A DNA stretch of 64,000 nt from positions 222,244-286,243 of the forward strand of contig PLWQ01000009.1 in assembly GCA_003165595.1 (NCBI GenBank), in the 5' to 3' direction. The notes under the pieces are model-generated. The model was not told the DNA's origin. It was given only the letters and a program-made list of their open reading frames with translations, and ran no database searches. This document shows, piece after piece, positions 17,371-25,898 of the stretch. The DNA is from Fibrobacterota bacterium. GTDB lineage: Bacteria > Fibrobacterota > Chitinivibrionia > Chitinivibrionales > FEN-1185. How positions within the stretch are numbered: position 1 is the stretch's first letter; each line of letters begins with the position of its first letter. Made by a program: the position numbers and the translations under genes.

Positions 17371-18213
17371 CTATTGAAACGAAACCACCAACTGCCGTAC
17401 AAGAATATGCCATCCGTCAATAAGGACGAACAGAATGATCTTGAACGGCGTGGAAATCATCACCGGGGGCAGCATCATCATGCCCATGGACATGAGAACG
17501 CTCGCCACAATCATGTCGATAACAAGGAATGGAATATACAGGACAAAGCCGATGATAAACGCCGTTTTGAGCTCGCTGGTCATAAAAGCGGGAATAATCA
17601 CATGGAGCGGCAAATCGTCCACATTGTGGGGTGCCGGCATTTTTGAAAGGCGAACAAAAAGAGCAACATCTTTTTCGTTGACCTGGCGAAGCATGAAATT
17701 GCGAATGGGCTTTTCCGCGGTATGAAGCGCCACTTTCCAGTCCATCTGCTGGGCAAGATACGGTTGCAGCGCTTTGTCGTTGATTTCGGTGAACACCGGC
17801 ATCATGATGAAGAGCGTCAGGAACAGAGACAAACCTACAAGCACCTGATCGGGGGGCATTGTTTGCGTCCCAATTGCCCTCCTGAGGAACGACATGACGA
17901 TTATGATACGCACAAACGATGTCATCATTACCAGAATTGACGGGGCAAGCGTGAGAATGGTAATGAGAAAGATTATCTGCAGCGCAACCGCAACGTCGGC
18001 CGGCTTTTTGGTACTGTCGAGGGAAAGGGTGAGCTTGGGAAGCACCTGTGCGAACAGAGTGTTGGCAGACAGGAGAAACACGGCGAACATCACGGGAAAC
18101 CGTCTGGATAGCATTGCCCCCAGACGGACAGCCGGTATGTGCAAACGCCCGTTTCTATCTCTCAAGTTGCGGAACCATCCTGCCGATAACGATAGTAGCC
18201 TGCCGTATGCCAT
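17371..18213 (-). CDS. fliP: FliP, flagellar export gate protein
   Basis: About 280 residues. The conserved core is complete: LQIIFLITILTLAPSILVMMTSFVRIIIVMSFLRRAIGTQTMPPDQVLVGLSLFLTLFIMMPV, then the loop with AEKPIRNFMLRQVNEKDVALF and the C-terminal VIIPAFMTSELKTAFIIGFVLYIPFLVIDMIVASVLMSMGMMMLPP. Start is uncertain: the ATG at 18213 has GGAG upstream and leaves a short gap after fliO; an inner ATG at 18114 begins directly with a signal peptide (MLSRRFPVMFAVFLLSANTLFA), as in many FliP proteins, but would leave a 121-base gap. Confidence 0.93.
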   Translation of the reverse strand: MAYGRLLSLSAGWFRNLRDRNGRLHIPAVRLGAMLSRRFPVMFAVFLLSANTLFAQVLPKLTLSLDSTKKPADVAVALQIIFLITILTLAPSILVMMTSFVRIIIVMSFLRRAIGTQTMPPDQVLVGLSLFLTLFIMMPVFTEINDKALQPYLAQQMDWKVALHTAEKPIRNFMLRQVNEKDVALFVRLSKMPAPHNVDDLPLHVIIPAFMTSELKTAFIIGFVLYIPFLVIDMIVASVLMSMGMMMLPPVMISTPFKIILFVLIDGWHILVRQLVVSFQ

Positions 18214-18235
18214 GGATGAATATCTCCAAAAAAAA

Positions 18236-18787
18236 TTACTTGGCCTTGAACCTTTCCATAAACGAAGCGAAAACGTCCTTGAACCGTGCCATGGAAACAA
18301 CCCCTCTCGACGAAGAGATCACCTCGATGGCCTTCTGTCCCTCCACCGTGTCAAGCACAGTAATCTGATTCTGCGTTTGACCTATCAGGTATACTTTGTC
18401 GAGAACACGAATAAGCGCAATGGTCCTGTTGGAGCCCAGAGGCAATGCTTCGAGCACGTCCATTGATCCCCCGCCCATTTTTGATCGACCGGCGAGGCCT
18501 ACCCGTTTGATTACCCAGACAAGCAGGAAAATCGCCGCTATCGTGATCGCCAGATAGAGGGTAATTCGCAGAAGAACGAGAGTCCAGTTTTCGGGTACTT
18601 TTGCCGAGACGGGTTTCGTACTTGTCCGGGGAGAATCCGCGGAAATCCCCGAGCTGTCGCCACCCACGTCCTTTCGCACTTTCTCGATATCGAACGTGCC
18701 GATGTCCGGTCTTGATTGCGCAAGCGAAATGGTCGCGGGAAACATAAGCATGCAGGACGCGATTATACACAGTGCGGGTTTGGTCAT
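18236..18787 (-). CDS. fliO: FliO, flagellar export assembly protein
   Basis: 183 residues: signal-like N terminus (ALCIIASCMLMFPATISLAQ), a polar linker, one membrane segment (about 71-92, LLRITLYLAITIAAIFLLVWVI) and a cytoplasmic part with MDVLEALPLGSNRTIALIRVLDKVYLIGQTQNQITVLDTV, the typical FliO pattern (V-L-E...L-G...L-I-x-V-x-x-K-x-x-L-I-G). FliO helps assemble the FliP ring. ATG at 18787 chosen for signal peptide and GGAGAG upstream; the frame is open further upstream through fliY, but not conserved. Confidence 0.9.
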   Translation of the reverse strand: MTKPALCIIASCMLMFPATISLAQSRPDIGTFDIEKVRKDVGGDSSGISADSPRTSTKPVSAKVPENWTLVLLRITLYLAITIAAIFLLVWVIKRVGLAGRSKMGGGSMDVLEALPLGSNRTIALIRVLDKVYLIGQTQNQITVLDTVEGQKAIEVISSSRGVVSMARFKDVFASFMERFKAK

Positions 18788-18872
18788 TGTTCGCACACAC
18801 TCTCCTGTTTGATGAAAGGCTCGTTGAGTGCCAGCCGGCCGTTGCAACGTGCCGGCCAACGTTTTCCACGGA

Positions 18873-19934
18873 TTACCGCAGGCTGCGTATTCGTTCCTCA
18901 GGCGAAACAAGCGACACGATCCGGATGCCGAAATTCTCGTCAACCACCACCACCTCACCCTTCGCGACAACCTTACTGTTGACAAGGAGGTCGACCGGTT
19001 CGCCCGCCATCCGGTCGAGTTCAACAATCGAACCGGGGCCCATTTCCAGAATGCGCTTGATTGATAGATTGGTTCGCCCCAGTTCGATGCTGACATCGAG
19101 TTCGACGTCCAAAAGCATGTCGACGTTTTCCCGCGGTGCGGAGGTTCGCATGGTCTCGCCCGAAATCGGCGTTTCGGTAAACGAGCTGTCGCCGGATGGC
19201 GACGTGACCTGCGAAAGGTCCTCAAGCTCGGAGCTGTTGAGGCCAACGGACTTTTCTCCGTCGAGAGAACCGGTCTGAACCTGCGCCATCTTTTGGGCAA
19301 GCTGTTCGGAAAGACTAACGGGCATCACGAACACGATGTCGGCGCTGCCCGCCCCACCCACCGAGAGCGTCAGCACGGCCATGTCCGACTCTTCAATTGA
19401 GAACGGCAGACTGGCCCAATCGCATCCTGCGGCGGAAACGGCTCCCTGGCTCACAGACTCGCCGATTTTCTCGCCGAGCGCCGCCGTGTAGGAGCCCATC
19501 ACCTGCGAGAATAATTCGGCAATTGCGTCTTTGTGGTCTTCGGAAAATTCGGCCGATCCGTCTCCCATCATCATGAGGTCCGAAAGCATCGCCACGCTGT
19601 GTTTTTCCATCAAGCAATAGAGGGTTCCGGCGATGCCCGTTTTGAACGGAGCGCTGATAATAACCATGTTGGATGCCGGGTTCTTCTGGATCACCGCCTT
19701 GTCCGCTTTCTCGCACTGTGCAATGACAAACGAAATGTCCTTGTTGAGCACGGTGGAAATAACCGTTGAGGCCTGTTCGTCAAACAGATCAAAGGCTCGT
19801 GCCAGTACGGTGTAGTCGCGCGGAGCCGACCTTCCCGGCGCCGCTGCGGCATCGTCCCCGGGCAGTACCGTTTCACCCGACGCGGTTTTGCCGAGAAGAC
19901 TGTCTATCTGGTCTTGAGAAAGTATTTCACTCAT
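18873..19934 (-). CDS. fliY: FliY/FliN-type flagellar motor switch protein (CheC-like domain plus SpoA domain)
   Basis: 353 residues. The N terminus MSEILSQDQIDSLLG is a CheY-P-binding-like motif. Residues about 45-240 are a CheC/FliM-middle-like domain, and the last 80 (LLDVELDVSIELGRTNLSIKRILEMGPGSIVELDRMAGEPVDLLVNSKVVAKGEVVVVDENFGIRI) are the FliN SpoA domain. FliY proteins can dephosphorylate CheY-P and form part of the C ring, as in Bacillus, spirochaetes and relatives. It overlaps the fliM stop by eight bases; AAGGAGG lies upstream of the ATG. Confidence 0.92.
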   Translation of the reverse strand: MSEILSQDQIDSLLGKTASGETVLPGDDAAAAPGRSAPRDYTVLARAFDLFDEQASTVISTVLNKDISFVIAQCEKADKAVIQKNPASNMVIISAPFKTGIAGTLYCLMEKHSVAMLSDLMMMGDGSAEFSEDHKDAIAELFSQVMGSYTAALGEKIGESVSQGAVSAAGCDWASLPFSIEESDMAVLTLSVGGAGSADIVFVMPVSLSEQLAQKMAQVQTGSLDGEKSVGLNSSELEDLSQVTSPSGDSSFTETPISGETMRTSAPRENVDMLLDVELDVSIELGRTNLSIKRILEMGPGSIVELDRMAGEPVDLLVNSKVVAKGEVVVVDENFGIRIVSLVSPEERIRSLR

Positions 19935-20943
19935 GGCAACCAGGAACCTCCTTCTCGATAATTCTTGTGATTCTCGCCGCCTTCTTGCGGCCAACCAGTC
20001 CCGACTTTCCCGCCATTTTTGTCTTACCGCCAACCTGGATAATCAGATCGGACTCATGCGGTTTATCCAGGGCAACAACGTCGCCCCGTTGCAGTTGGAG
20101 CAAATCGCGAATAGAAAGCTTGGTTTGTCCGATCACCACCGATACCGGGAGATCTACCGACACAATCTCGTGTTCGAGCAGGGTACGGGTCTCGGCCGTG
20201 GCAGTGCTCTGCGACGACATCCACGACGCGCCCGACAGGTTGTTGATCACGCTTTCCAGCAGCATAAAGGGAAAACAAAGACTCATGAGACCGGAAGCGT
20301 TCTGCATGCGCACTTCGAGCGAAATAAGAATGACGGTCTCTCCCGGCGGCGCTATCTGAACAAACTGTGGGTTGGTTTCGTAGGTTTCTATCTTGGGCGA
20401 AAAAATTCCCACATGTTCCCAGACCTCCTTGAGATCGGCAAGCCCTCGTTCGACGATCCTGTGGATGACATTCTGTTCGATCAGCGTGAGTTCACGGTTC
20501 TGTTCAGAAGGTTTTCCTTGTCCGCCGAAAAGTCTGTCGATAATGAAAAAAACCAGTGAAGGGTTGATTTCGAGGATGGCGCTTCCTTCGAGCGGCTCCA
20601 TCTTGAATACATAAATGCAGCTCGGATTCGAAATCGACATGACGAATTCCGAGTAGGTAAGCTGGTCGACGCTCACCAGTTCTATTTCGACGAATGTGCG
20701 CAGGAAGTTTGTAAGCGTGGTGGAAAACTGGCGAGCATACCCCTCGTGCAGGTTCTGCAACGTGCGCATCTGGTCTTTGGAAACGCGGTCGGGCCTGCGA
20801 AAATCGTACAGCGAGAGCGCCTTTTCACTTTGCCCTTCCGCAGCGCCCGCAGCAGGCGCCGGGGCCCCGGCATCGGATTCGCCCCCGGCGGAAACCGCCG
20901 ACAGCAGTGCATCCACTTCTTCCTGGGAAAGTATGTCGCTCAC
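19927..20943 (-). CDS. fliM: FliM, flagellar motor switch protein
   Basis: 338 residues. N-terminal CheY-P-binding motif DILSQEEVDALL, an Ala/Gly/Pro linker, the middle domain starting YDFRRPDRVSKDQMRTLQNLHEGYARQF, and the C-terminal SpoA domain (VSVDLPVSVVIGQTKLSIRDLLQLQRGDVVALDKP...VGGKTKMAGKSGLVGRKKAARI). GTG at 20943 is chosen because it begins exactly at the conserved motif and has AAAGG upstream. It sits between fliL and fliY as expected. Confidence 0.95.
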   Translation of the reverse strand: MSDILSQEEVDALLSAVSAGGESDAGAPAPAAGAAEGQSEKALSLYDFRRPDRVSKDQMRTLQNLHEGYARQFSTTLTNFLRTFVEIELVSVDQLTYSEFVMSISNPSCIYVFKMEPLEGSAILEINPSLVFFIIDRLFGGQGKPSEQNRELTLIEQNVIHRIVERGLADLKEVWEHVGIFSPKIETYETNPQFVQIAPPGETVILISLEVRMQNASGLMSLCFPFMLLESVINNLSGASWMSSQSTATAETRTLLEHEIVSVDLPVSVVIGQTKLSIRDLLQLQRGDVVALDKPHESDLIIQVGGKTKMAGKSGLVGRKKAARITRIIEKEVPGCHE

Positions 20944-20966
20944 GGCACGTTGCCTTTCGCTTTCGT

Positions 20967-21518
20967 CTATTGAATGATGAATTGGTCGATGAATACATCG
21001 CGCATCTGGCATGACTCGGCGGGCAGCGCGCTATTCGCCGCCCGCAGCATGTCTTGCCGAAGCTTGACACGAGTCTCAGGCTCATTGAGTTCGGCGAGCG
21101 TGAGGGGCGAGATGAGCTCGATGAGCGCGTCCTTGAGTTTCGGCTCAAACCGTTTCATTTCTTCGGCCAATTTCGGGTACTTTTTCTCGTCGAACTCGAA
21201 CTTGATGACTACCTTCAAGAACCGATCTCCATTGGTCCCGGCAATGTTGACAACAGCCTCAATAGGACCGCTTACCCCGCCGATTTCCGCGGAACGTCCC
21301 TGGTTGTTTTTGAGGGAATCGACCTTGGCCTCCGCTTCCTTTTCTGCGGTATCCTTGGGACGAGTCGCCTGAATGAGGACAAACGCGACAACGGCGTTCA
21401 AAACGATGGCCCCGGCGACGAGCGCGTACAAAAGGATCTTGCCCGTGTTCATTTTCTTTACGGGCTTCGGCTGTTCGGCAGACGCTTCTGCCGCAGGCTT
21501 CTTCTCCTTTGCGTCCAT
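20967..21518 (-). CDS. fliL: FliL, flagellar basal body-associated protein
   Basis: 183 residues: cytoplasmic Lys/Pro/Ala-rich N terminus, one membrane helix (about 27-47, ILLYALVAGAIVLNAVVAFVLI) and a periplasmic domain with FLKVVIKFEFDEKKYPKLAEEMKRFEPKLKDALIELISPLTLAELNEPE, closing with VFIDQFIIQ as in other FliL proteins. FliL supports stator function under load. In many operons motA-motB come just before fliL; here flbD is followed directly by fliL. Confidence 0.92.
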   Translation of the reverse strand: MDAKEKKPAAEASAEQPKPVKKMNTGKILLYALVAGAIVLNAVVAFVLIQATRPKDTAEKEAEAKVDSLKNNQGRSAEIGGVSGPIEAVVNIAGTNGDRFLKVVIKFEFDEKKYPKLAEEMKRFEPKLKDALIELISPLTLAELNEPETRVKLRQDMLRAANSALPAESCQMRDVFIDQFIIQ

Positions 21519-21582
21519 TATGCTGTCCTTTCTTGCTTCCCCGGCCCCTGCCCGGCGGCATCGCAAATCGGCTTACCGCCGT

Positions 21583-21798
21583 TTAGACTTCTTTCTCTTT
21601 GCGAACCACCTGAATTGTCTGGTTGCACAGGCGTTTGTACTCTATTACCCGTTTTAGAACGTCGTCGAGCCGGTCCTTGACCATGAGTTTCTTGCCGTTT
21701 GTGAGCGTCACCACAGTATCGGGCGTCTCCTCCACCATTTCGATAAAGTCGGCATTGAGCACAAACTTTTCGCCATTTAACCGCGACAGTGCCACCAT
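21583..21798 (-). CDS. flbD: FlbD/SwrD family flagellar protein
   Basis: 71 residues with the family pattern MVALSRLNGEKFVLNADFIEMVEETPDTVVTLTNGKKLMV (start of FlbD: I-x-x-T-x-L-N-G-x-x-x-x-x-N-x-x-L-I-E-x-I-E-x-x-P-D-T-x-I-x-L-x-x-G). SwrD raises stator output in Bacillus. AAGGGG precedes the ATG and a good sigma70-type promoter lies at 21850-21878, so a second transcript may start here. Confidence 0.9.
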   Translation of the reverse strand: MVALSRLNGEKFVLNADFIEMVEETPDTVVTLTNGKKLMVKDRLDDVLKRVIEYKRLCNQTIQVVRKEKEV

Positions 21799-21849
21799 GT
21801 TCTTAACCCCTTGCGAATCACCATATTAGAAAATGTCCAGTTCTATTTA

Positions 21850-21878
21850 ACTGTACCATTCGTGTTCGACAAGGTCAA
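21850..21878 (-). promoter_or_regulatory. Sigma70-type promoter ahead of flbD
   Basis: Minus strand TTGACC (21873-21878), 17-base spacer, TACAGT (21850-21855), 52 bases before the flbD ATG. Upstream, a perfect short inverted repeat TCCCGAC-T-GTCGGGA (21903-21917) could be a regulator site or part of the flgE terminator zone. Confidence 0.5.
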
Positions 21879-21931
21879 CACCTTTTTCCTAATATCTATT
21901 GGTCCCGACTGTCGGGAACCGGCTCTAATTT

Positions 21932-21965
21932 TTCAAAGGGGCGTTTTGTGAAACGCCCCTTTGAA
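21932..21965. terminator. Strong hairpin between flgE and flbD, probable terminator or attenuator
   Basis: A perfect 15-base stem (21932-21946 pairing with 21951-21965, GGGGCGTTT core) with a TGTG loop, located 11 bases after the flgE stop. The U run after the stem is short on both strands, so it may end transcription only partly and set the ratio of hook genes to switch/export genes. Confidence 0.6.
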
Positions 21966-21976
21966 CCGTTAAGCAA

Positions 21977-24118
21977 CTACCGTATCAACTGCACCAATTC
22001 CTGCAGCATCGTGTCGCTCACCGTGATTATCCTCGCGCTTGCCTGATAGGCTCGCTCGGAAGTAATCATATTTGTAAATTCGGTGGACAGGTCCACGTTC
22101 GACATTTCCAGCGCACCCGGTTTGATTGTTGTCGGTGTTCCCACGCCCGGCTGCTGCATCACGGCCTGGCCCGAATTGTTCGAAACCGCCAGCATGCCGT
22201 CATTTGCTTTGAGCAAGCCCGCGGGGTTGTTGAAATCGGCCACGTAGATCCTTGCAAGCGACCGGGAAACTCCGTTTGTAAATAGTCCCTTTATCTCTCC
22301 GTATTCGTCAATGGATACCTGCTGGAGTTTTCCCATAGGGTAACCGTCCTGGCTCCTTGCCGCCGTTGTGGACGGGGACGCAAACTGCGTGACGCCCGCA
22401 AACGAACCGGGGTGGCCGACATTTAAGTTGACGGAAACGACATTCGAACCGTTCTCGGGATCAAAACTGAACTGCGTCGCATTATCGTCAAATGTAAACG
22501 ACGAGGGCGAACCGTCCTGGCCGAATGTGATTTTGCCGGTATTACCGCCCTGGATCGCCTCCCCGCCCGCCATGGTGATCTGCCACAGCCACTCGCCCGG
22601 CGTTCCGGACTGCGTGAACGTGGTGGTCATTGTATGAGCATCGCCGGACTCGTCGTACACAACGATCGACGTCGATTGCTGCCCGGTGTTGCGCGCGGCC
22701 TGAATTTCGGTGGTACTCAGGTTCGAGTTGAACCTCGCCGGCGTGACATTGTCGTTATTCGAATTGCTTGCGCTTATCGAAAGGTTCTGCAGCGCGAAAG
22801 CCTGTTCCTTTTGCCCGCGAATGATGATTGAGCCGGGCGAGAACCGTGTATCGGTGCCGTTCGCCGGATCGACACTCACCGAAAGATTGTTCTGCGGTGT
22901 GCCATCGAATTGCGGAAGCGTAAACGTGTTTTGGATGGTGTTGAGCAGGTCCTGCAACGTCGTCGTTGCCGCTGCATACGTCAACGTTCCCGTGGTGGCG
23001 GTTTTGCCTCCAACGGCGCCATTCACGCTTATGACATCACCATTTTCGAGTCCCACCGGATTGCCGCCTGCGTCGGTACCGCCGATTTGGTTTCCCGCCG
23101 CGTCGTAGAGCGTGGAAAGAAGATCCGTTGCAACCCCAGGCCTGCGAATCTTGTCTGAGCTGATGCCGGCCGCGTTGGCCGTGTCAACGGTTGATCCCCA
23201 GTTAAACGCATTTGCAACATAGGAATTTGACCCGGGCCTGCTGCTGGAAACGCTCAGGTTGTCAACGGTCCCGTCGCCGAATGAGTTAACATTGATGCTG
23301 CCGTCCGCCCCCACCGTAACTGCGATTGCCGGGTTAACCTGGTTGGTTACCTGCTGAACAGCGGTGACAAGATCGCCTATTGTTGACGTGTCGGTCACTT
23401 TAAGGGTCGCTGGAGCAAGAGCATTTCCGTTCTGGTCGTTGGCACGGATCGTAAGTACGTCGCCGGCGGTGATCCCCAGAGAATTTCCGCTGCTGTCGTA
23501 CAGCGACGTGAGCGTATCGGCAGCGCCTGCCGCGGCGATGAACCGGTTTGTCGTTTCGATGCTGCCAAGCCCGACGGAATCGGAATTGAGGTTGCACCCG
23601 TACGTTACTTCAGTCGTCGCATTAGCAGGAGCTTTTTCGCCAAGCGGAATCGTTATGTCTCCCAGCTTGGTTCCCGCAGGATACGTCCCATCGGAGGCAG
23701 CCATCATGCCCTGGAGAGTGTATCCGTTGGTGGGACACACAAGCCTGCCCGTGGAGTCGTACTGAAGTGCGCCGTTTCTGCTGTAAAACGTGCCCGACCC
23801 GTTCGAATAGGCGAAATATGACTGACCTTCGAGCGCGAGGTCGGTAATTTGTCCCGTGGATTCCATATTGCCCTGCGTCAATATGGTGTCGATCGATCCC
23901 ACGGACGTTCCAAGTCCAACTTGCATGGGGTTGGTGCCGCCCGCCGCGCCTGGAGGACGCGAAGGCCCCTGAAGCAGTTGCGCCATGGCCTCTTTGAAAG
24001 TGACACGTCCGGCCTTGAAGCCGGTGGTGTTGACGTTTGCAATGTTGTCGCCGGTGACGTCCAAGGCGGTCTGTTCGGCGCGAAGTCCGCTGATGCCATC
24101 ATAGAGGGACCGTATCAT
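21977..24118 (-). CDS. flgE: FlgE, flagellar hook protein
   Basis: 713 residues, long for a hook protein. N-terminal MIRSLYDGISGLRAEQTALDVTGDNIANVNTTGFKAGRVTF is the flagellar rod/hook motif, and the C terminus ALEMSNVDLSTEFTNMITSERAYQASARIITVSDTMLQELVQLI is the matching coiled-coil end. The middle has FlgE-type domains and extra inserted beta domains, probably surface-exposed on the hook (around residues 200-480). GAGGAGG precedes the ATG at 24118. It follows flgD and the flagellar operon protein. Confidence 0.95.
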   Translation of the reverse strand: MIRSLYDGISGLRAEQTALDVTGDNIANVNTTGFKAGRVTFKEAMAQLLQGPSRPPGAAGGTNPMQVGLGTSVGSIDTILTQGNMESTGQITDLALEGQSYFAYSNGSGTFYSRNGALQYDSTGRLVCPTNGYTLQGMMAASDGTYPAGTKLGDITIPLGEKAPANATTEVTYGCNLNSDSVGLGSIETTNRFIAAAGAADTLTSLYDSSGNSLGITAGDVLTIRANDQNGNALAPATLKVTDTSTIGDLVTAVQQVTNQVNPAIAVTVGADGSINVNSFGDGTVDNLSVSSSRPGSNSYVANAFNWGSTVDTANAAGISSDKIRRPGVATDLLSTLYDAAGNQIGGTDAGGNPVGLENGDVISVNGAVGGKTATTGTLTYAAATTTLQDLLNTIQNTFTLPQFDGTPQNNLSVSVDPANGTDTRFSPGSIIIRGQKEQAFALQNLSISASNSNNDNVTPARFNSNLSTTEIQAARNTGQQSTSIVVYDESGDAHTMTTTFTQSGTPGEWLWQITMAGGEAIQGGNTGKITFGQDGSPSSFTFDDNATQFSFDPENGSNVVSVNLNVGHPGSFAGVTQFASPSTTAARSQDGYPMGKLQQVSIDEYGEIKGLFTNGVSRSLARIYVADFNNPAGLLKANDGMLAVSNNSGQAVMQQPGVGTPTTIKPGALEMSNVDLSTEFTNMITSERAYQASARIITVSDTMLQELVQLIR

Positions 24119-24228
24119 AAATCCTCCTCGCAAACCCTTCCGGTTTCTGCGGAGCGCAGGCCGCGTCTTTCATTCGGCGGCCGTAAGCATCCGGCCCGAA
24201 TCCGTTCGGGTCGGTCCTGCCCGTTTCT

Positions 24229-24600
24229 TTAGCCCGCAATCACCGTACTATCGATGTTGGTAAAGATATTCTCCCTACTGTTGACCCCGTCCATAGCGGT
24301 TACCACCGTCCTGTTTGGTATGTTAACGATAAAGGCGGCGTTCGGAAAAAGAACCAGCGAATTGTTCGATCCTTTTGCCTGGGCCGTGTTCACTGCATTC
24401 TGCAATTTGTCCATCATCTGAGGGGTTACCGGGATGTTGCGGCTTATCACCCGCGACTGGGCGTGCGCAGAGAATTTTACCTCCCCTGTTTTTTCCCTGA
24501 GAACGTCTGCAAAGCTCGGCCCCGCGCTGTTCTGGGCCGCCTGCGGCACAGAGCCGCTCGTCCCCGTCCCCTGCAATCCAATACCGCGAATTGAATTCAT
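24229..24600 (-). CDS. Flagellar operon protein (TIGR02530 / Flagellar_put family)
   Basis: 123 residues with the conserved features of this small family: VKFSAHAQSRVISRNIPVTPQMMDKLQNAVNTAQAKGSNNSLVLF and IVNIPNRTVVTAMDG. It is always found between flgD and flgE in Firmicutes, spirochaetes, deltaproteobacteria and relatives; its function is not established. Position here is exactly that. Confidence 0.88.
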   Translation of the reverse strand: MNSIRGIGLQGTGTSGSVPQAAQNSAGPSFADVLREKTGEVKFSAHAQSRVISRNIPVTPQMMDKLQNAVNTAQAKGSNNSLVLFPNAAFIVNIPNRTVVTAMDGVNSRENIFTNIDSTVIAG

Positions 24601-24611
24601 AGGATACCTGC

Positions 24612-25877
24612 CTACGTGCTCGAAGCGGAAGCGACGTCCACGACATCCGACAACTTGTAACTCTCTCCGTCGATTCGAATGAGTGACGTACCGTTTACAT
24701 TGCTCACGCCGTTTACCGTACCATCTGTAAATGGATACAGCGACGGATCATTCTCTTCTCCGTCAACCAGCACCTGGTATTGGCCTGCGCTTGCGTAGGT
24801 GCCGTCCATTTGTTCGCCGTTCCATGTGAACGTCGCAACGCCCGTGGCATCGGCCTGGGCCTGGTACGATTCAACCATGTCGCCGTTGCTGTCGGCAATT
24901 GCGATGCTCACCTGCGAATTCGGCGTTGCATTCACCTTTATCTGGTGCTGCTCATTGTCTTGGCCCCCGTAGGTGATGCTCGGTTCGAGTACGCGCACCT
25001 GCTTGCCGATGAGCGAAACCGCGGATGAAGGCGTCATGCTGCTGAATCCGGACTGAGCCTGGTCGGGCGCCACGTCCATGATATCGGACGCGCTCAATTC
25101 CTGACCCCCCACGTCCAGTTGGGCGCCGGTGGAAGTAAAGTGCACTCCGGTTACCACGTTCTGGACATACGCGTACAGGCTGCTGTCGGCATCCTGGCCC
25201 ACTATATTGACGGTGTAACTGCCTGCCGGTGCATACTGGCCGTTGTCGTTTTTCCCGTCCCAGTCCACCGTCGTAGAGCCCGTCGAATTCGAGTTCTGGG
25301 CCTCAAGCGTCGTTACGACGTTTCCACTGCTGTCAAGGATTTGCACCTGGGCCTGGGAGTTGTTTCCCAGGTGAATATTGATTGGCACCGTTGCGCCGGC
25401 CTGCATATCCCATTCCACGTTCGACTCCTTGACGGCAACTTGCTTCCCGATAAGAGATACCGAGGTGGCATTGGCCATCGACTGCGAGGCCGCGGTCTGC
25501 GCACTTATTGAACTCTGGAAAGACGTGTTGAGAGCTTCAATCGCCTTTTCCGTGTTCGTGCTCGACTCCAGGGATTGAAACTGCGCCATCTCCGAGATGA
25601 ACTGCGTATCGTCCATGGGAGACGACGGATCCTGATTCTCCAACTGCGTCATCAAAAGCTTCAGGAAATCGTCCTCACCCAGTCCGTTGGCAGTTGTCGA
25701 CGAGGAGCTGGTCGACGACGTCGAACCTGTCGAGCTTTGCCCGCTCGTTGAGGACGTCGAGGCATCGATGGATGTTCCATCGGCGGTGAGCGACGCGGTC
25801 ACCGTGAGCGGCGACGTGGACGCAGACTGCGGAATGAGACTGCTTACGTTGGCGGAAAGACTTGAAACATCAGACAT
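24612..25877 (-). CDS. flgD: FlgD, hook-capping protein, with duplicated C-terminal module
   Basis: 421 residues, about twice the usual FlgD. Residues about 60-130 are the conserved N-terminal domain (LGEDDFLKLLMTQLENQDPSSPMDDTQFISEMAQFQSLES). After it, two copies of the Tudor/Ig-like capping module follow: the first opens with VSLIGKQVAVKES and ends SASDIMDVAP, the second opens with VSLIGKQVRVLEP and ends KLSDVVDVAS. FlgD caps the growing hook and templates FlgE assembly. GAGGGAAG precedes the ATG. Confidence 0.92.
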   Translation of the reverse strand: MSDVSSLSANVSSLIPQSASTSPLTVTASLTADGTSIDASTSSTSGQSSTGSTSSTSSSSTTANGLGEDDFLKLLMTQLENQDPSSPMDDTQFISEMAQFQSLESSTNTEKAIEALNTSFQSSISAQTAASQSMANATSVSLIGKQVAVKESNVEWDMQAGATVPINIHLGNNSQAQVQILDSSGNVVTTLEAQNSNSTGSTTVDWDGKNDNGQYAPAGSYTVNIVGQDADSSLYAYVQNVVTGVHFTSTGAQLDVGGQELSASDIMDVAPDQAQSGFSSMTPSSAVSLIGKQVRVLEPSITYGGQDNEQHQIKVNATPNSQVSIAIADSNGDMVESYQAQADATGVATFTWNGEQMDGTYASAGQYQVLVDGEENDPSLYPFTDGTVNGVSNVNGTSLIRIDGESYKLSDVVDVASASST

Positions 25878-25898
25878 AATACTTCCCTCTTTTCCTGG

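Noticed and set aside
18170-18215. GCCGATAA as a plus-strand FliA promoter
   Set aside because: There is no plus-strand gene downstream and the -35 part is missing; the sequence is inside or just before fliP.
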